The translations under genes and the position numbers were made by a program. A stretch of 34,060 bases of DNA. It comes from Comamonadaceae bacterium (lineage in GTDB: Bacteria; Pseudomonadota; Gammaproteobacteria; Burkholderiales; Burkholderiaceae_C). Below the pieces are notes generated by a model. It was not told the origin of the DNA. It did not search any database and saw nothing but the letters and a program-made list of their open reading frames with translations. The stretch spans positions 1 through 34,060 of the forward strand of contig JAJTGH010000059.1 of assembly GCA_021299555.1 (NCBI GenBank), written 5' to 3'. This document shows positions 1 through 8,260 of the stretch, one piece after another. Positions within the stretch are counted from its first letter, which is position 1. Each line of letters opens with the position of its first letter.

Positions 1-1
1 C

Positions 2-715
2 GAGTATGTGCAGTTCATGACGACCGAAGGCAGCCACAACGACACCTATGCCGAGTCTTACCACCGTGACTTTTTCGCCAACTGGGCCCGCGGCGTGCCG
101 GTGCATCGGTGCGCTGGCCAGGCCGGCCACGACACTGCGTCCATCGGCGGCCTGGTGGGCTTGGCGCCAGTGGTCTTGGCCGTGGCGGCCCAAGGCGATG
201 TGGAGCAAGCCGTTCAGGCCGGCTTGCGGCAGTTGCGACTGACCCATCAATCGCAGCCCCTGGAAGCCTTCGCGTCAGCCTATTGCCGCTTGTTGGCACA
301 GTTGGTGTACGCGCCTCCGCCATCCCTGACGCCGCTGCTGCAGGCGCAGACCCCAGGTCTGGGCAAAGGCTTGAGCGCCTTGCTGGGCCAGGCCCCGGAT
401 CACCGAGATGCCGCCACCCGTGTGGTCGGTGGTATGTACAGCCCGGCTTGCTACATCGAAGACTCATTTCCAAGCGTGCTGTATCTGGCCGCACGATACG
501 CCCAAGATTTTGAGTCGGCTTTGATCGCCAATACCAATGCGGGCGGCGACAACTGCCACCGCGGTTCGGTGCTGGGGGCTCTGCTGGGCGCCTGGCTGGG
601 CTTTGAGGCCATCCCCTTGAGGTGGCGGCAAGGGCTGCTGGCGGGCCCTGCATTGGCGCAGGAAGTCGACGATTTCATTGGCACCTTTGTATCAAAGGCT
701 GCCGCTCAACATTGA
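2..715 (+). CDS. ADP-ribosylglycohydrolase family protein, C-terminal part
   Basis: The reading frame is open from the window edge (GAG TAT before the GTG at 8), so the start lies outside the window. The segment looks like the C-terminal half of an ADP-ribosylglycohydrolase (DraG/ARH-like) fold. An HNDTYAESYHRDFF stretch and HDTASIGGLVGLAPVV are followed near the end by NTNAGGDNCHRGSVLGALLGA. In this family the GGD(N) region contributes acidic residues to the binuclear metal site that cleaves ADP-ribose from proteins or small molecules. No signal peptide or membrane segment is visible in this part. The natural substrate cannot be told from the sequence. The next gene is convergent and the roughly 215 nt between them hold nothing I recognise. 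Family assignment is fairly secure; exact function is not. Confidence 0.75.
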   Translation, partial: EYVQFMTTEGSHNDTYAESYHRDFFANWARGVPVHRCAGQAGHDTASIGGLVGLAPVVLAVAAQGDVEQAVQAGLRQLRLTHQSQPLEAFASAYCRLLAQLVYAPPPSLTPLLQAQTPGLGKGLSALLGQAPDHRDAATRVVGGMYSPACYIEDSFPSVLYLAARYAQDFESALIANTNAGGDNCHRGSVLGALLGAWLGFEAIPLRWRQGLLAGPALAQEVDDFIGTFVSKAAAQH

Positions 716-932
716 GCCAAGACTCGCCTGGGCTGCATGCAGCAGGCAAGACGTATTGCAAAAGGCGCTTGCTCAATTGGGCGTTTGAATCGATCACCAC
801 GTCGCAACCGCTCCACGCAATGACAAGCTGTGTTTCAACATCGCGGGGAACGACGCGATCGAGGCAGATGCATGGGAGCAAGAACGCACGGACAAGTCAC
901 GCCGTCTCACCCGCCGAGCTGTCCCCACGAAC

Positions 933-1760
933 TCAGGGTCGCGGCAGCCTGAGTTGCACGCACTGAATTTCAGTTTGTGCGCTCATCAGACCCGACTCTC
1001 CAGGCGCGAGATGGACGGTGGTGTGCTTGGCGACCGATACCTCACCCGCGCTGCCGTCACCCGAAAGGATGAAATAAAAGCTGTTGCCCTCCAGCTTGAG
1101 CTGGGCACCCGCACCGATCTTGAAAAAAGCCAGCTTGGTCTCGCGCTCTGTGAACACGCCCATCAACTTGGTGTGGGTGCCAGGCTGATCCTCGAGCGGT
1201 ACCCAGTCAAAATGGTTGGAGTTCATGAAAACGGGCCGCTCATACCGTTCCTTGGGATAGACCAACTGCCGACCGTGTATGTGCTCCCAGATCGCCTCAT
1301 AGGCGTCCTGGTTGACCTTGGTACCGTCATCCCTAAACCAGGTAAAGACACCCTTCTCGAACGAACCCTTTTTCTTGAGTTCTCCAGCCGCCCTGTCCTC
1401 CTCGGATTCCGCGGTGTACCCCGACCCGCTGGCTCCACCGAACTGCAACAAAAGATTCCAGGTCACGCCATTGGAAGTTTGGGGGCCATATCGCGTGCCC
1501 TCGGGAAAATAGCCTATGGCCCCCGGCGTGAAGCAGCCGTCCTTGTCGTAGTCAAAAGTGCCCTCCAACTGAAGGCGTATCTGATCAAAGTTATGGCGGT
1601 GTCGGGGCGAAAAAAATTCACCCTCGATATTGACCAACTTGAGAGAGTAATTGCCCGGCCCAGGCTGTCCCTCCAAGATGCGGTAGGCCCGAATGACCCC
1701 GTCTCGGATTTGATTGTCCAGCGTCGTCAGGACGCGGCTCTCGATGGGAACCACTTGCAT
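933..1760 (-). CDS. Cupin-domain protein
   Basis: A protein of about 275 residues with a cupin-like first half: HRHNFDQIRLQLEG resembles the HxH...E metal-binding motif of cupin motif 1, and FTPGAIGYFPEGT resembles motif 2. A second beta-rich half (LAFFKIGAGAQLKLEG, then LAPGES) suggests a bicupin. The start at 1760 is chosen because GGAG lies six bases upstream; the longer frame from 1808 has no ribosome-binding site. It is divergent from the Bug receptor gene at 1897, so the two may share a control region and a substrate. No signal peptide is visible, so it is probably cytoplasmic. The reaction (dioxygenase, isomerase or sensor) cannot be deduced. Confidence 0.7.
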   Translation of the reverse strand: MQVVPIESRVLTTLDNQIRDGVIRAYRILEGQPGPGNYSLKLVNIEGEFFSPRHRHNFDQIRLQLEGTFDYDKDGCFTPGAIGYFPEGTRYGPQTSNGVTWNLLLQFGGASGSGYTAESEEDRAAGELKKKGSFEKGVFTWFRDDGTKVNQDAYEAIWEHIHGRQLVYPKERYERPVFMNSNHFDWVPLEDQPGTHTKLMGVFTERETKLAFFKIGAGAQLKLEGNSFYFILSGDGSAGEVSVAKHTTVHLAPGESGLMSAQTEIQCVQLRLPRP

Positions 1761-1837
1761 GATGATCTCCGTGGGATCGCGAGGCAGTTGGCCTCTTTGA
1801 ACTCTCATGGTAACCCAAGCGTGAAGTCGGCAGGAGG

Positions 1838-1867
1838 TTGCTTATTCAACCATGCCCCACATAGAAT
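1838..1867 (+). promoter_or_regulatory. Candidate sigma70 promoter for the Bug receptor gene at 1897
   Basis: TTGCTT (1838-1843) and TAGAAT (1862-1867) are separated by 18 bp. The expected transcription start falls about 20-25 nt before the ATG, leaving room for the GGGAG ribosome-binding site at 1885. The match is by eye only. Confidence 0.45.
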
Positions 1868-1896
1868 GCCACGCACTTAGACTTGGGAGAACTGTC

Positions 1897-2889
1897 ATGC
1901 GGGTAATCGCCGTCGGAGTCGGTTTGATGTGGGCCGGACTGAGCCTTGTGGCGAGTTCGCCGGCCATCGCGCAGGCAGAGGCCTTCCCCAGCAAGCCCAT
2001 ACGATTCCTATCCTCCTCGGCCCCAGGCGGCTTGACGGACGTGGTCGGTCGGATGCTCGGAGAGCGGATGGCCGCCAGCTCAGAGATGCGTGGCCATTCT
2101 GTTGTGGTCGAAAACCGACCTGGAGCAGGTGGTGTGATTGCCGCGATGGCCGTCGTCAATGCGGCGGCAGATGGTCATACCCTGCTGATCGCCGATTTGT
2201 CCAATTCGGCGATCGCACCACTCTTGATGGACAAACCTCCCTACGACACGCTGCGAGACTTTGCGCCGGTTTCATTAATTGGCACAACACGGTTTTATTT
2301 GGCTGTGAATTCCGCACTGGGGGTGAACAACTGGAAAGAGTTTGTAGATTTGGTCAGGGCCAATCCCGACAAATTTTCATACGGCTCGTCGGGCTCCGGA
2401 ACCATCCACCACCTGGCCACAGAAATGATGAAAACGCGCGCCGGCCTCAAGCTCGCTCACATCCCATACAAAAGCAGCGCGCAGTCAACCCCCGCATTTT
2501 TGGCAGGTGAGATTCAGGTCCTGTTTTCGGCCTATCAAGCTGTGGCGCCGCACATTGCAACCGGCAAGGTCAGGCTTTTGGCTGTGGCCAGTCCAGATCG
2601 GTCGCCTCAGGTGCCCAACGTTCCGACTTTCGCGGAATTGGGAGTCAAGGACATGATCTTTGTGCCTTCTGTTCACGCTCTGGCGCCAGCAGCAACTCCC
2701 AAGCCCATCGTCGCCAAACTCTCCAATGAGATCAAGAAGGCCTTGCAAACACCCGAGGCGATCAAGCGTTTTGAGGCCATGGGCATTGATCCGCTCGGAA
2801 CCACGCCCGAGCAGCATCTGCTCCAACTCACTTCAGACCAAACGATTTTTCGAGCTGCCGTGAAGTTGTCTGGCGCCAAAGTGGAATAG
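1897..2889 (+). CDS. Bug/TctC family periplasmic solute-binding receptor
   Basis: A 330-residue secreted receptor of the Bug (TctC-like) family, which binds small carboxylates in the periplasm, sometimes for a tripartite tricarboxylate transporter. The N-terminus is a signal peptide (RVIAVGVGLMWAGLSLVASSPAIAQA). It is followed by the family opening PSKPIRFL and the ligand-loop motif APGGLTDVVGR, then VVVENRPGAGG. The middle has LAHIPYKSSAQSTPAFLAGEIQ and the protein ends SGAKVE, so it is full length. The ATG at 1897 is chosen because GGGAG precedes it and the signal peptide then begins correctly; the frame is open further upstream to 1852. No TctA/TctB membrane genes are nearby, as is common for orphan Bug receptors. 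A strong terminator follows. The ligand is unknown. Confidence 0.88.
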   Translation: MRVIAVGVGLMWAGLSLVASSPAIAQAEAFPSKPIRFLSSSAPGGLTDVVGRMLGERMAASSEMRGHSVVVENRPGAGGVIAAMAVVNAAADGHTLLIADLSNSAIAPLLMDKPPYDTLRDFAPVSLIGTTRFYLAVNSALGVNNWKEFVDLVRANPDKFSYGSSGSGTIHHLATEMMKTRAGLKLAHIPYKSSAQSTPAFLAGEIQVLFSAYQAVAPHIATGKVRLLAVASPDRSPQVPNVPTFAELGVKDMIFVPSVHALAPAATPKPIVAKLSNEIKKALQTPEAIKRFEAMGIDPLGTTPEQHLLQLTSDQTIFRAAVKLSGAKVE

Positions 2890-2933
2890 ATCGCGACCGA
2901 GCAAGACGCTGGTCCTGACGGGCACAAAAGACA

Positions 2934-2973
2934 AAGGACTTAGCCCCATACGAAGCTAAGTCCTTGATTTTTT
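2934..2973 (+). terminator. Rho-independent terminator after the Bug gene
   Basis: A perfect 11-bp stem, AAGGACTTAGC (2934-2944) with GCTAAGTCCTT (2955-2965), has a 10-nt loop and is followed by GATTTTTTT. On the opposite strand the same stem is followed by TTTGTCTTTTG, so it may also end the minus-strand tRNA transcript. Confidence 0.85.
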
Positions 2974-3049
2974 TGGCTCCTCAACCTGGGCTCGAACCAG
3001 GGACCTACGGATTAACAGTCCGGCGCTCTACCGACTGAGCTATTGAGGA
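2974..3049 (-). tRNA. tRNA-Asn (GTT anticodon)
   Basis: Read on the minus strand, this is a 76-nt cloverleaf. The acceptor stem is TCCTCAA / TTGAGGA, the D-loop region is TAGCTCAGTCGGTAGAGC, the anticodon loop is CTGTTAA with anticodon GTT, and the T-arm contains GGTTCGAGCC. The 3' CCA is encoded. It stands alone between two Bug receptor genes; its end abuts the terminator hairpin of the plus-strand gene. Confidence 0.96.
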
Positions 3050-3105
3050 ATACAGCCCGAGATTATAGCCTCAAAAAATCAGTCGTCCGGTACAAGAAAA
3101 CCGCC

Positions 3106-4086
3106 CTATTCGACCTTCGCACCCGAGCGCTTGACCATCTGCACCATGCGCTCGATGTCGGTCTTGATCATCGCGTTCATTTGCTCGGGCGTACCGTTCA
3201 TCGGCACCATGCCCTGACTGATCATGTTCTTCTCAACGAAATCACGGTCGGACAAAATGGTGGCCACCGTGGCATTGAGCTTCATCACCACCTCGCGGGG
3301 TGTGCCGGCCGGCGCAAAAAACGCATACCAGGCCCCCATGTCCATGTCCTTGAACCCCGCTTCGGCCATGGTGGGTACCTGAGGTGCAGCAGGTACGCGC
3401 TTGTCGCCGCTAACCGCCAGCAAACGCAGCTTGCCAGAACTCATGTGACCCATGATGGTCGGGAAGGCCGGATAGGTGAACAGAATCTGACCGGCCAGCA
3501 CATCGGTCACCGCTGGGCCAGCGCCCTTGTAGGGCACATGAACCAGATCCACGCCGGCAATCTTCTTGAACATCTCGCCCATGATGTGGGGCTGACTGCC
3601 CGCACCAAAGGAACCATAGCCCAGGCTCTTTTGCGTCTTGATGTAGGCCACCAATTCATTGAGGTCCTTGACCGGCACATTGGCATTGACCGCCAGGGCC
3701 AGCGCCACATAAGTAACAGGCGCCACCGGCACGAGGTCACGCTGCATGTTGTAGGGCAATGAGGGGTACAGAGCCGGGTTGCCAACAAAGGTCGCGTCGT
3801 TGGTAAACAGCAGCGTGTGGCCATCGGCCGGCGCCTTGGCCACCACATCGACACCGATCGCAGTGTTGCCGCCAGCACGGTTTTCAACCACCACCGGCTG
3901 ACCCAAAATTTCAGACAGGCGCTGTCCCATGCGACGGCCCACGATGTCGGTGGTGCCTCCCGGCGCATAGGGGATGATGATGCGTATGGGCTTGCTCGGA
4001 AACGCTTGCGCACTGGCTACGCTCGGCAAGGCCGCACCCAGGGACAGGGCCACGCCGGCCAGGGAAAGGGTTCTGCGAGTGATCAT
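3106..4086 (-). CDS. Bug/TctC family periplasmic solute-binding receptor
   Basis: A full-length 326-residue Bug receptor. It starts with a signal peptide (MITRRTLSLAGVALSLGAALPSVASA) carrying a twin-Arg pair but otherwise Sec-like. Then come FPSKPIRIIIPYAPGGTTDIVGR, VVVENRAGGN and ADGHTLLFTN, followed by LVHVPYKGAGPAVTDVLAGQI and the C-terminal PAGTPREVVMKLN...SGAKVE. AAAGGATG upstream of the ATG gives a good ribosome-binding site. It probably binds a small organic acid in the periplasm. It is divergent from the ThDP-enzyme gene at 4526, with about 440 nt between them, so a role in uptake of that pathway's substrate is possible but unproven. It is also a useful local template for judging what is missing from the broken receptor at 6235. 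Confidence 0.9.
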   Translation of the reverse strand: MITRRTLSLAGVALSLGAALPSVASAQAFPSKPIRIIIPYAPGGTTDIVGRRMGQRLSEILGQPVVVENRAGGNTAIGVDVVAKAPADGHTLLFTNDATFVGNPALYPSLPYNMQRDLVPVAPVTYVALALAVNANVPVKDLNELVAYIKTQKSLGYGSFGAGSQPHIMGEMFKKIAGVDLVHVPYKGAGPAVTDVLAGQILFTYPAFPTIMGHMSSGKLRLLAVSGDKRVPAAPQVPTMAEAGFKDMDMGAWYAFFAPAGTPREVVMKLNATVATILSDRDFVEKNMISQGMVPMNGTPEQMNAMIKTDIERMVQMVKRSGAKVE

Positions 4087-4316
4087 GGAAACATCCTTTG
4101 GGCTTGAAAAACTGAAGCAACCGATCGCGCTGCGCGCGTCGCAGCTTGGGGAGTCGGCAGGCGAACGGCGACGCGCCGGGCACAGTAAACCTCAACAGGT
4201 TTGGATGCTAACAGTCCGAGACAGAATGCCTACCTGCTGATGACCCTGAGTCTCAGGTCATCGCGCCGCCAGCGCGTCATCCAACCACGCCATCACGGTC
4301 ATGCCGGCATCAAGGT

Positions 4317-4356
4317 CAACGCCAAGCTTGTCGCTCCTGCGACAAGCTTGGCGTTG
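4317..4356. repeat. Perfect 18-bp inverted repeat with 4-nt loop
   Basis: CAACGCCAAGCTTGTCGC (4317-4334) pairs without mismatch with 4339-4356 across the loop TCCT. No T-run follows on either strand (GGATCGG to the right), so it is not a standard terminator. It could be a transcription end of another kind, a regulatory cruciform or a remnant of a small palindromic repeat. Confidence 0.85.
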
Positions 4357-4447
4357 GATCGGCCTTGCTCTCACGTCTAAAAATCGCTTTTTTCAGAAGT
4401 GATCGCAGGCCGATATCACCATCCATTCGGTCACCAATGCCGCCACC

Positions 4448-4476
4448 TAGACCCCGCCGGAGGTCCTGCATAAACT
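4448..4476 (+). promoter_or_regulatory. Candidate promoter for the ThDP enzyme gene
   Basis: TAGACC (4448-4453) and TAAACT (4471-4476) are spaced by 17 bp, with a leader of about 45 nt to the ATG at 4526. The match to the sigma70 consensus is only moderate. Confidence 0.35.
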
Positions 4477-4525
4477 GACAGCGAGCCCACTGAGTAACCG
4501 GAACAAAAGAGAGAGGACGAACATC

Positions 4526-6175
4526 ATGGCCATGGTCACAGGTAACACCCTACTGGCCCAATCGCTCAAGCGTCAAGGCGTCGATACTTTTTTCTTCATC
4601 ATGGGAGGGCCGATCAATGACGCCCTGCTGGCCACCATGGCACAAGGCATTCGCGGCATTGATGTACGACACGAGCAGGCAGCCGCCATGATGGCCCAAG
4701 CCTATGCGCGTGTGCGGGTCAAGCCCGGCGTTTGTTTTGGCGCATCCGGACCAGGAACAATCAACCTGACCACTGGCCTGGCCAATGCGCTGATCGACTG
4801 CGCTCCAGTTGTGGCTTTTGGTGGTGCCAGCCCCAGCCACAGTTTCGGCACAGGTGCTTTCCAGGAAATCGATCAACTGGCCTTGATGAAGCCGGTGACA
4901 AAGTATGCCGATCGCGTGCTGGACACCGCCCGGATTCCCGAGGCGGTTGCGACCGCGTTCAGGCAGGCCATCTCGGGCAAACCCGGACCGGTCTACATCG
5001 ACCTGCCTGGCGATGTACTGTACCGTCAGATCGACGAGGATCAGGTGTATTGGCCCCCAGCCGTCGGGGCCATCCCGCCGTCTCGACCTCTGGCAGACCC
5101 AGAGCTGGTCGGCCAAACCATCGAGCGCCTGGCCCAGGCCCAGCGCCCCATCATCCTGAGCGGCAGCGGGGTGATCTGGTCCCAGGCTGAGCACGCTCTG
5201 GAGGACTTCGTCGGACGCACGGGCATCCCCTTTTACACAACTCCGCAAGGGCGCGGCGTGATCGCTGAAGATCATCCCTGGTGCTTTGCACAAGGCCGGT
5301 CAACTGCCTTCAAGGAGGCCGATTTCGTGCTGGTGGTGGGCACCCGGCTCAATTTCGTCTTTTCGCACGGCAAGCCGCCACGATTCTCCTCGCAAGCCCG
5401 CTTTGCCCGCATCGACATCGACCCTGGGGAGGTACAGACCTGCCAGCGTACCGAGTTGCCCCTGGTCGGCGATGCCCGTGCCGTCCTGGAGCAACTCACC
5501 GTAGCAGCCCACCAGACCATTGGACCTGACACGTACCGACCGTGGCGCGATCGTCTGCAGACCATCGAGTTAGCCAAGGCACCAGCCGCCGAAGCCAAGC
5601 TTGCCACCGATGCCCATCCGATCCATCCCCTGAGGCTGTGCAAGGAGGTGCGAGATTTCATCGACCGAGATGCCATTTTGTGCGTCGATGGCCAGGAAAT
5701 CCTCAACTTCGCTCGTCAAACCATCCCCAGCTTTCATGCAGGTCACCGACTGAACTCCGGCCCGTTCGGCACCATGGGGGTTGGCCTGCCATTCGGCGTG
5801 GGTGCCAAGGCCGCTCGCCCTGACAAACAAGTCGTGGTGATTCATGGTGACGGCTCCTTCGGCCTCAATGCGATGGAGTTGGACACCGCTGTGCGCCACC
5901 AACTTGCGATCCTCGTGATCATTAGCCTCAACGGCGGATGGACGGCCGATCCGGACCGCATCAAACCCGGGCGCGACCTGGGATACACACGATTTGACCG
6001 GATGGCCCAGGCCCTCGGGTGCTATGGGGAGCAGGTCGAGCGGGCGGAGGACATCCGGCCGGCCCTGGAGCGCGCAGCCGAGGCCGTGGCACAAGGCCAG
6101 GTCGCCTTGGTCAATGTGGTCACCGACTGGCGCGCGCGCGCCAGCACAGCCAGCTTCACCAGTTTTTCGACCTGA
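4526..6175 (+). CDS. ThDP-dependent lyase/decarboxylase (acetolactate synthase-like; possibly a 2-hydroxyacyl-CoA lyase or oxalyl-CoA decarboxylase relative)
   Basis: A 549-residue thiamine diphosphate enzyme with the usual three domains. The N-terminal PYR domain contains RHEQAAAMMAQAYAR, whose Glu50 should activate the cofactor. The middle domain contains PIILSGSGV and VLVVGTRLN, and the C-terminal PP domain has the ThDP motif GDG (441-443) with Asn about 25 residues later (SLNGGW). It is full length, and GAGAGGA precedes the ATG. The same strand carries a (broken) Bug receptor and a class III CoA-transferase immediately downstream. That combination resembles pathways in which an acid is loaded onto CoA and the acyl-CoA is then cleaved or decarboxylated, such as oxalyl-CoA or 2-hydroxyacyl-CoA degradation. 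The substrate is inferred from context only. A plain acetolactate synthase is less likely because ilvB is present elsewhere in the window. Confidence 0.8.
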   Translation: MAMVTGNTLLAQSLKRQGVDTFFFIMGGPINDALLATMAQGIRGIDVRHEQAAAMMAQAYARVRVKPGVCFGASGPGTINLTTGLANALIDCAPVVAFGGASPSHSFGTGAFQEIDQLALMKPVTKYADRVLDTARIPEAVATAFRQAISGKPGPVYIDLPGDVLYRQIDEDQVYWPPAVGAIPPSRPLADPELVGQTIERLAQAQRPIILSGSGVIWSQAEHALEDFVGRTGIPFYTTPQGRGVIAEDHPWCFAQGRSTAFKEADFVLVVGTRLNFVFSHGKPPRFSSQARFARIDIDPGEVQTCQRTELPLVGDARAVLEQLTVAAHQTIGPDTYRPWRDRLQTIELAKAPAAEAKLATDAHPIHPLRLCKEVRDFIDRDAILCVDGQEILNFARQTIPSFHAGHRLNSGPFGTMGVGLPFGVGAKAARPDKQVVVIHGDGSFGLNAMELDTAVRHQLAILVIISLNGGWTADPDRIKPGRDLGYTRFDRMAQALGCYGEQVERAEDIRPALERAAEAVAQGQVALVNVVTDWRARASTASFTSFST

Positions 6176-6234
6176 GGGCCCGCGCCCTGAGCATCACCAT
6201 CGACCTTTTTTCAACCAGCCACCGGAGTACCACC

Positions 6235-6979
6235 ATGACGATGAAACGACTGCCCTTCATATTCGCCAGCCTCATCGGTCTGATCAGTTGCGCACCCGCA
6301 CTGGCACAGACTTGGCCCACCGCGCCCGTGACCCTGGTGGTCGGCTTTGCCCCAGGGGGCAGCACCGACATTGCCGCTCGCGTCCTGGCCGAACAACTCG
6401 GCAAAAAGCTCGGCCAGTCTGTGGTGGTGGTCAATCGCCCGGGAGCGTCCGGCGTGGTCGGGGCAAATTCCGTGGCCATCTCCAAGCCGGATGGGCAGAC
6501 CTTTCTTTTTGGCTCCGGCTCGCTGGCTTCTGGGCCCAGCCTGAATAAGAGCCTGCCCTACGATGCCAGCCAGGACTTCGTGCCGGTGACTCAGATCACC
6601 AGCATCGCCAGCATTTTGGCGGTCCATCCCTCATTGCCTGCCAAGTCCGTCAAAGAGTTTGTGGACTACGTCAAAGCCAATCCAGGCAAGATCAACTATG
6701 GCTCGGCTGGTGCCGGATCGCTGCAGCACGTCTCGGGGGCACTGTTCGAAAAAGCCATCGGGGCTCGCATGGTCTCCCAAGGGGACGCCGGTGGCCATTG
6801 TGGAGGCCATGAGCAAGGCGATGGCTGCCGCGCTATCGGAGACGGCGGTACGCAACCGCTTGGTCGATCTCGGATTGGAGCCAGTAGGCTCAAGTTCGCA
6901 GGAATTCAGCGCCTTCTTCCAAAGCGAGATTCGCCGCTGGAGAGAACTGGTCCAGATCTCAGGGGCCACCCCCAACTGA
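6235..6979 (+). pseudogene. Bug/TctC receptor with frameshifting internal deletion
   Basis: The gene starts well at 6235, with GGAG upstream. It encodes a signal peptide (MKRLPFIFASLIGLISCAPALAQ), the family motifs FAPGGSTDIAAR and VVVNRPGASGVVGAN, and a domain up to FEKAIGARMV (about residue 180). The reading frame then stops matching. The family C-terminus resumes one frame over from about 6777 as PKGTPVAIVEAMSKAMAAAL...ISGATPN, ending with TGA at 6977-6979. Compared with the intact receptor at 3106-4086, about 76 codons are missing: the part that begins HVPYKG and forms much of domain 2. The receptor should not bind ligand. The original frame has no stop and runs into the CoA-transferase at 7000, so a gene caller may report one artificial fusion protein. 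Confidence 0.85.
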
Positions 6980-6999
6980 GCCACGAGGAGAACAACGCG

Positions 7000-8241
7000 A
7001 TGAGCACTGACGCATCAGCCACCGCACAGACCCCAACAACAGCCCTACAGGGCTTGCGCGTGATCGATCTGACACAGTTCGAGTCGGGCACATCATGCAC
7101 CCAGTTGCTGGCCTGGCTGGGCGCGGAGGTCATCAAAATCGAACCACCGGGCAAAGGGGAGCAAGGTCGCTTTTCCAGTACCGAACCCGGGGTCGACTCG
7201 CACTATTTCATCCAACTCAATGCCAACAAGAAGAGCGTCACACTGGACCTTAAGGCCGAGGCAGGCAAGAAAGTCTTGCGCCAGCTGATCGCAGTCGGCG
7301 ACATCTTCGTGGAAAACTTTGCACCCGGCGTGATCGAACGACTGGGCTTTGGCGCCGCCGAAGTACTTGAATTGAACCCCCGCATCATCTACGCGCGCAT
7401 CAAGGGCTTTGCACCCAATGGCCCCTACGCCAACTATTTGGCTTTCGATCCGATCGCACAGGCCGCCGGGGGGGCCCTTTCCATCACAGGTGAGCCGCAA
7501 GGTCGCCCACTCAAGCCCGGCCCCAACTTCGCCGACTCCGGAGCCGGCTTGCACTGCATCGTCGGCATCTTGGCGGCACTGCATCAGCGTCAGTCCAGCG
7601 GACGCGGGCAGGTTGTGGAAGTCATGATGCAGGACGCCATCATCGCATTCATGCGCATTGCCTATGCGGCTCAAGCCATGTTCGGGCATGCCGCTGTGCG
7701 CACGGCCAATCAAAGCATATTTGCCGGCACCTCGCCCAGTGAAGTCTATCGCTGCAAGGGCGATGGTCCGAACGATTACTGCTACATCTACACCACGCGG
7801 GCGGGCAACAAACAATGGCACAACGTGCTCAAGGTCATTGGACGGGAAGATCTGGTCGATGACCCGCGTTTTCTCACACCCGGCCAGAGGGCGGCGCACG
7901 CGAGCGAAATTGACGCGATGATTTCCCAGTGGACCTGCCAACACGACAAGCGAGAGGTCATGCGACTCATGGGGCAAGCCATGGTGCCAGCCAGCGCCGT
8001 TTTCGACACGATGGAACTCTGGTCAGATCCGCACCTGCGTGAAAGAGGGACCTTCGTGAGCTTCGAGCATCCGCAACGCGGGCAACTGACCATCCCTGGA
8101 AACATGGTCAGGCTGTCGGACTCACACGTGCCCGTGCAATCCCCGCCCGCTCTGGGCGAACATAACGCCGTCATCTATGGTGATCTGCTGGGGCTCAGCG
8201 CTGAGGAATTGGCACAACTCAAGCACAATCAGGTCATCTGA
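7000..8241 (+). CDS. CaiB/BaiF class III CoA-transferase
   Basis: A 413-residue member of the class III CoA-transferases, which move CoA between organic acids (formyl-CoA:oxalate, succinyl-CoA and similar donors). The N-terminus has LQGLRVIDLTQFESGTSCTQLLAWLGAEVIKIEPP, then NKKSVTLDLK and ENFAPGVIERLG. The expected catalytic Asp is Asp179 in GPNFADSGAG, followed by GRGQVVEVMMQDA. The start at 7000 has GAGGAG at the right distance. It follows the ThDP enzyme and the broken receptor in one transcription unit, and probably makes the CoA thioester that the ThDP enzyme uses. The upstream frame is open through the damaged receptor, so any automatic fusion call should be ignored. The donor and acceptor acids are unknown. 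Confidence 0.88.
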   Translation: MSTDASATAQTPTTALQGLRVIDLTQFESGTSCTQLLAWLGAEVIKIEPPGKGEQGRFSSTEPGVDSHYFIQLNANKKSVTLDLKAEAGKKVLRQLIAVGDIFVENFAPGVIERLGFGAAEVLELNPRIIYARIKGFAPNGPYANYLAFDPIAQAAGGALSITGEPQGRPLKPGPNFADSGAGLHCIVGILAALHQRQSSGRGQVVEVMMQDAIIAFMRIAYAAQAMFGHAAVRTANQSIFAGTSPSEVYRCKGDGPNDYCYIYTTRAGNKQWHNVLKVIGREDLVDDPRFLTPGQRAAHASEIDAMISQWTCQHDKREVMRLMGQAMVPASAVFDTMELWSDPHLRERGTFVSFEHPQRGQLTIPGNMVRLSDSHVPVQSPPALGEHNAVIYGDLLGLSAEELAQLKHNQVI

Positions 8242-8260
8242 AGGGTCAGGCAGCGACCCT
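8242..8260 (+). terminator. Weak hairpin after the CoA-transferase gene
   Basis: AGGGTC (8242-8247) pairs with GACCCT (8255-8260), directly after the stop codon. No T-run follows, so it is at best a weak or Rho-assisted end. A second inverted repeat, GCGCCA (8315-8320) with TGGCGC (8327-8332), lies before aat and has no assigned role. Confidence 0.3.

Larger units (their letters stand above)
4087..4525. other. Divergent intergenic region between Bug receptor and ThDP enzyme
   Basis: About 440 nt with no credible gene. It holds the promoters of both flanking genes, a perfect 18-bp hairpin at 4317-4356 and a candidate promoter at 4448-4476. The ribosome-binding site GAGAGGA for the ThDP enzyme lies just before 4526. 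I found no obvious further operator. Confidence 0.6.

Noticed and set aside
675-881. A 68-codon minus-strand frame after the ADP-ribosylglycohydrolase gene.
   Set aside because: No recognisable motif and no ribosome-binding site; overlaps the end of a real gene.
954-1880. A long plus-strand frame across the cupin gene.
   Set aside because: Lies opposite a gene with clear cupin motifs; composition is that of an antisense shadow in GC-rich DNA.
4370-4384. A 15-nt string shared with 25721-25735 (CTCACGTCTAAAAAT).
   Set aside because: One exact 15-nt match is about what chance gives in a window this long, and the surroundings are unrelated.
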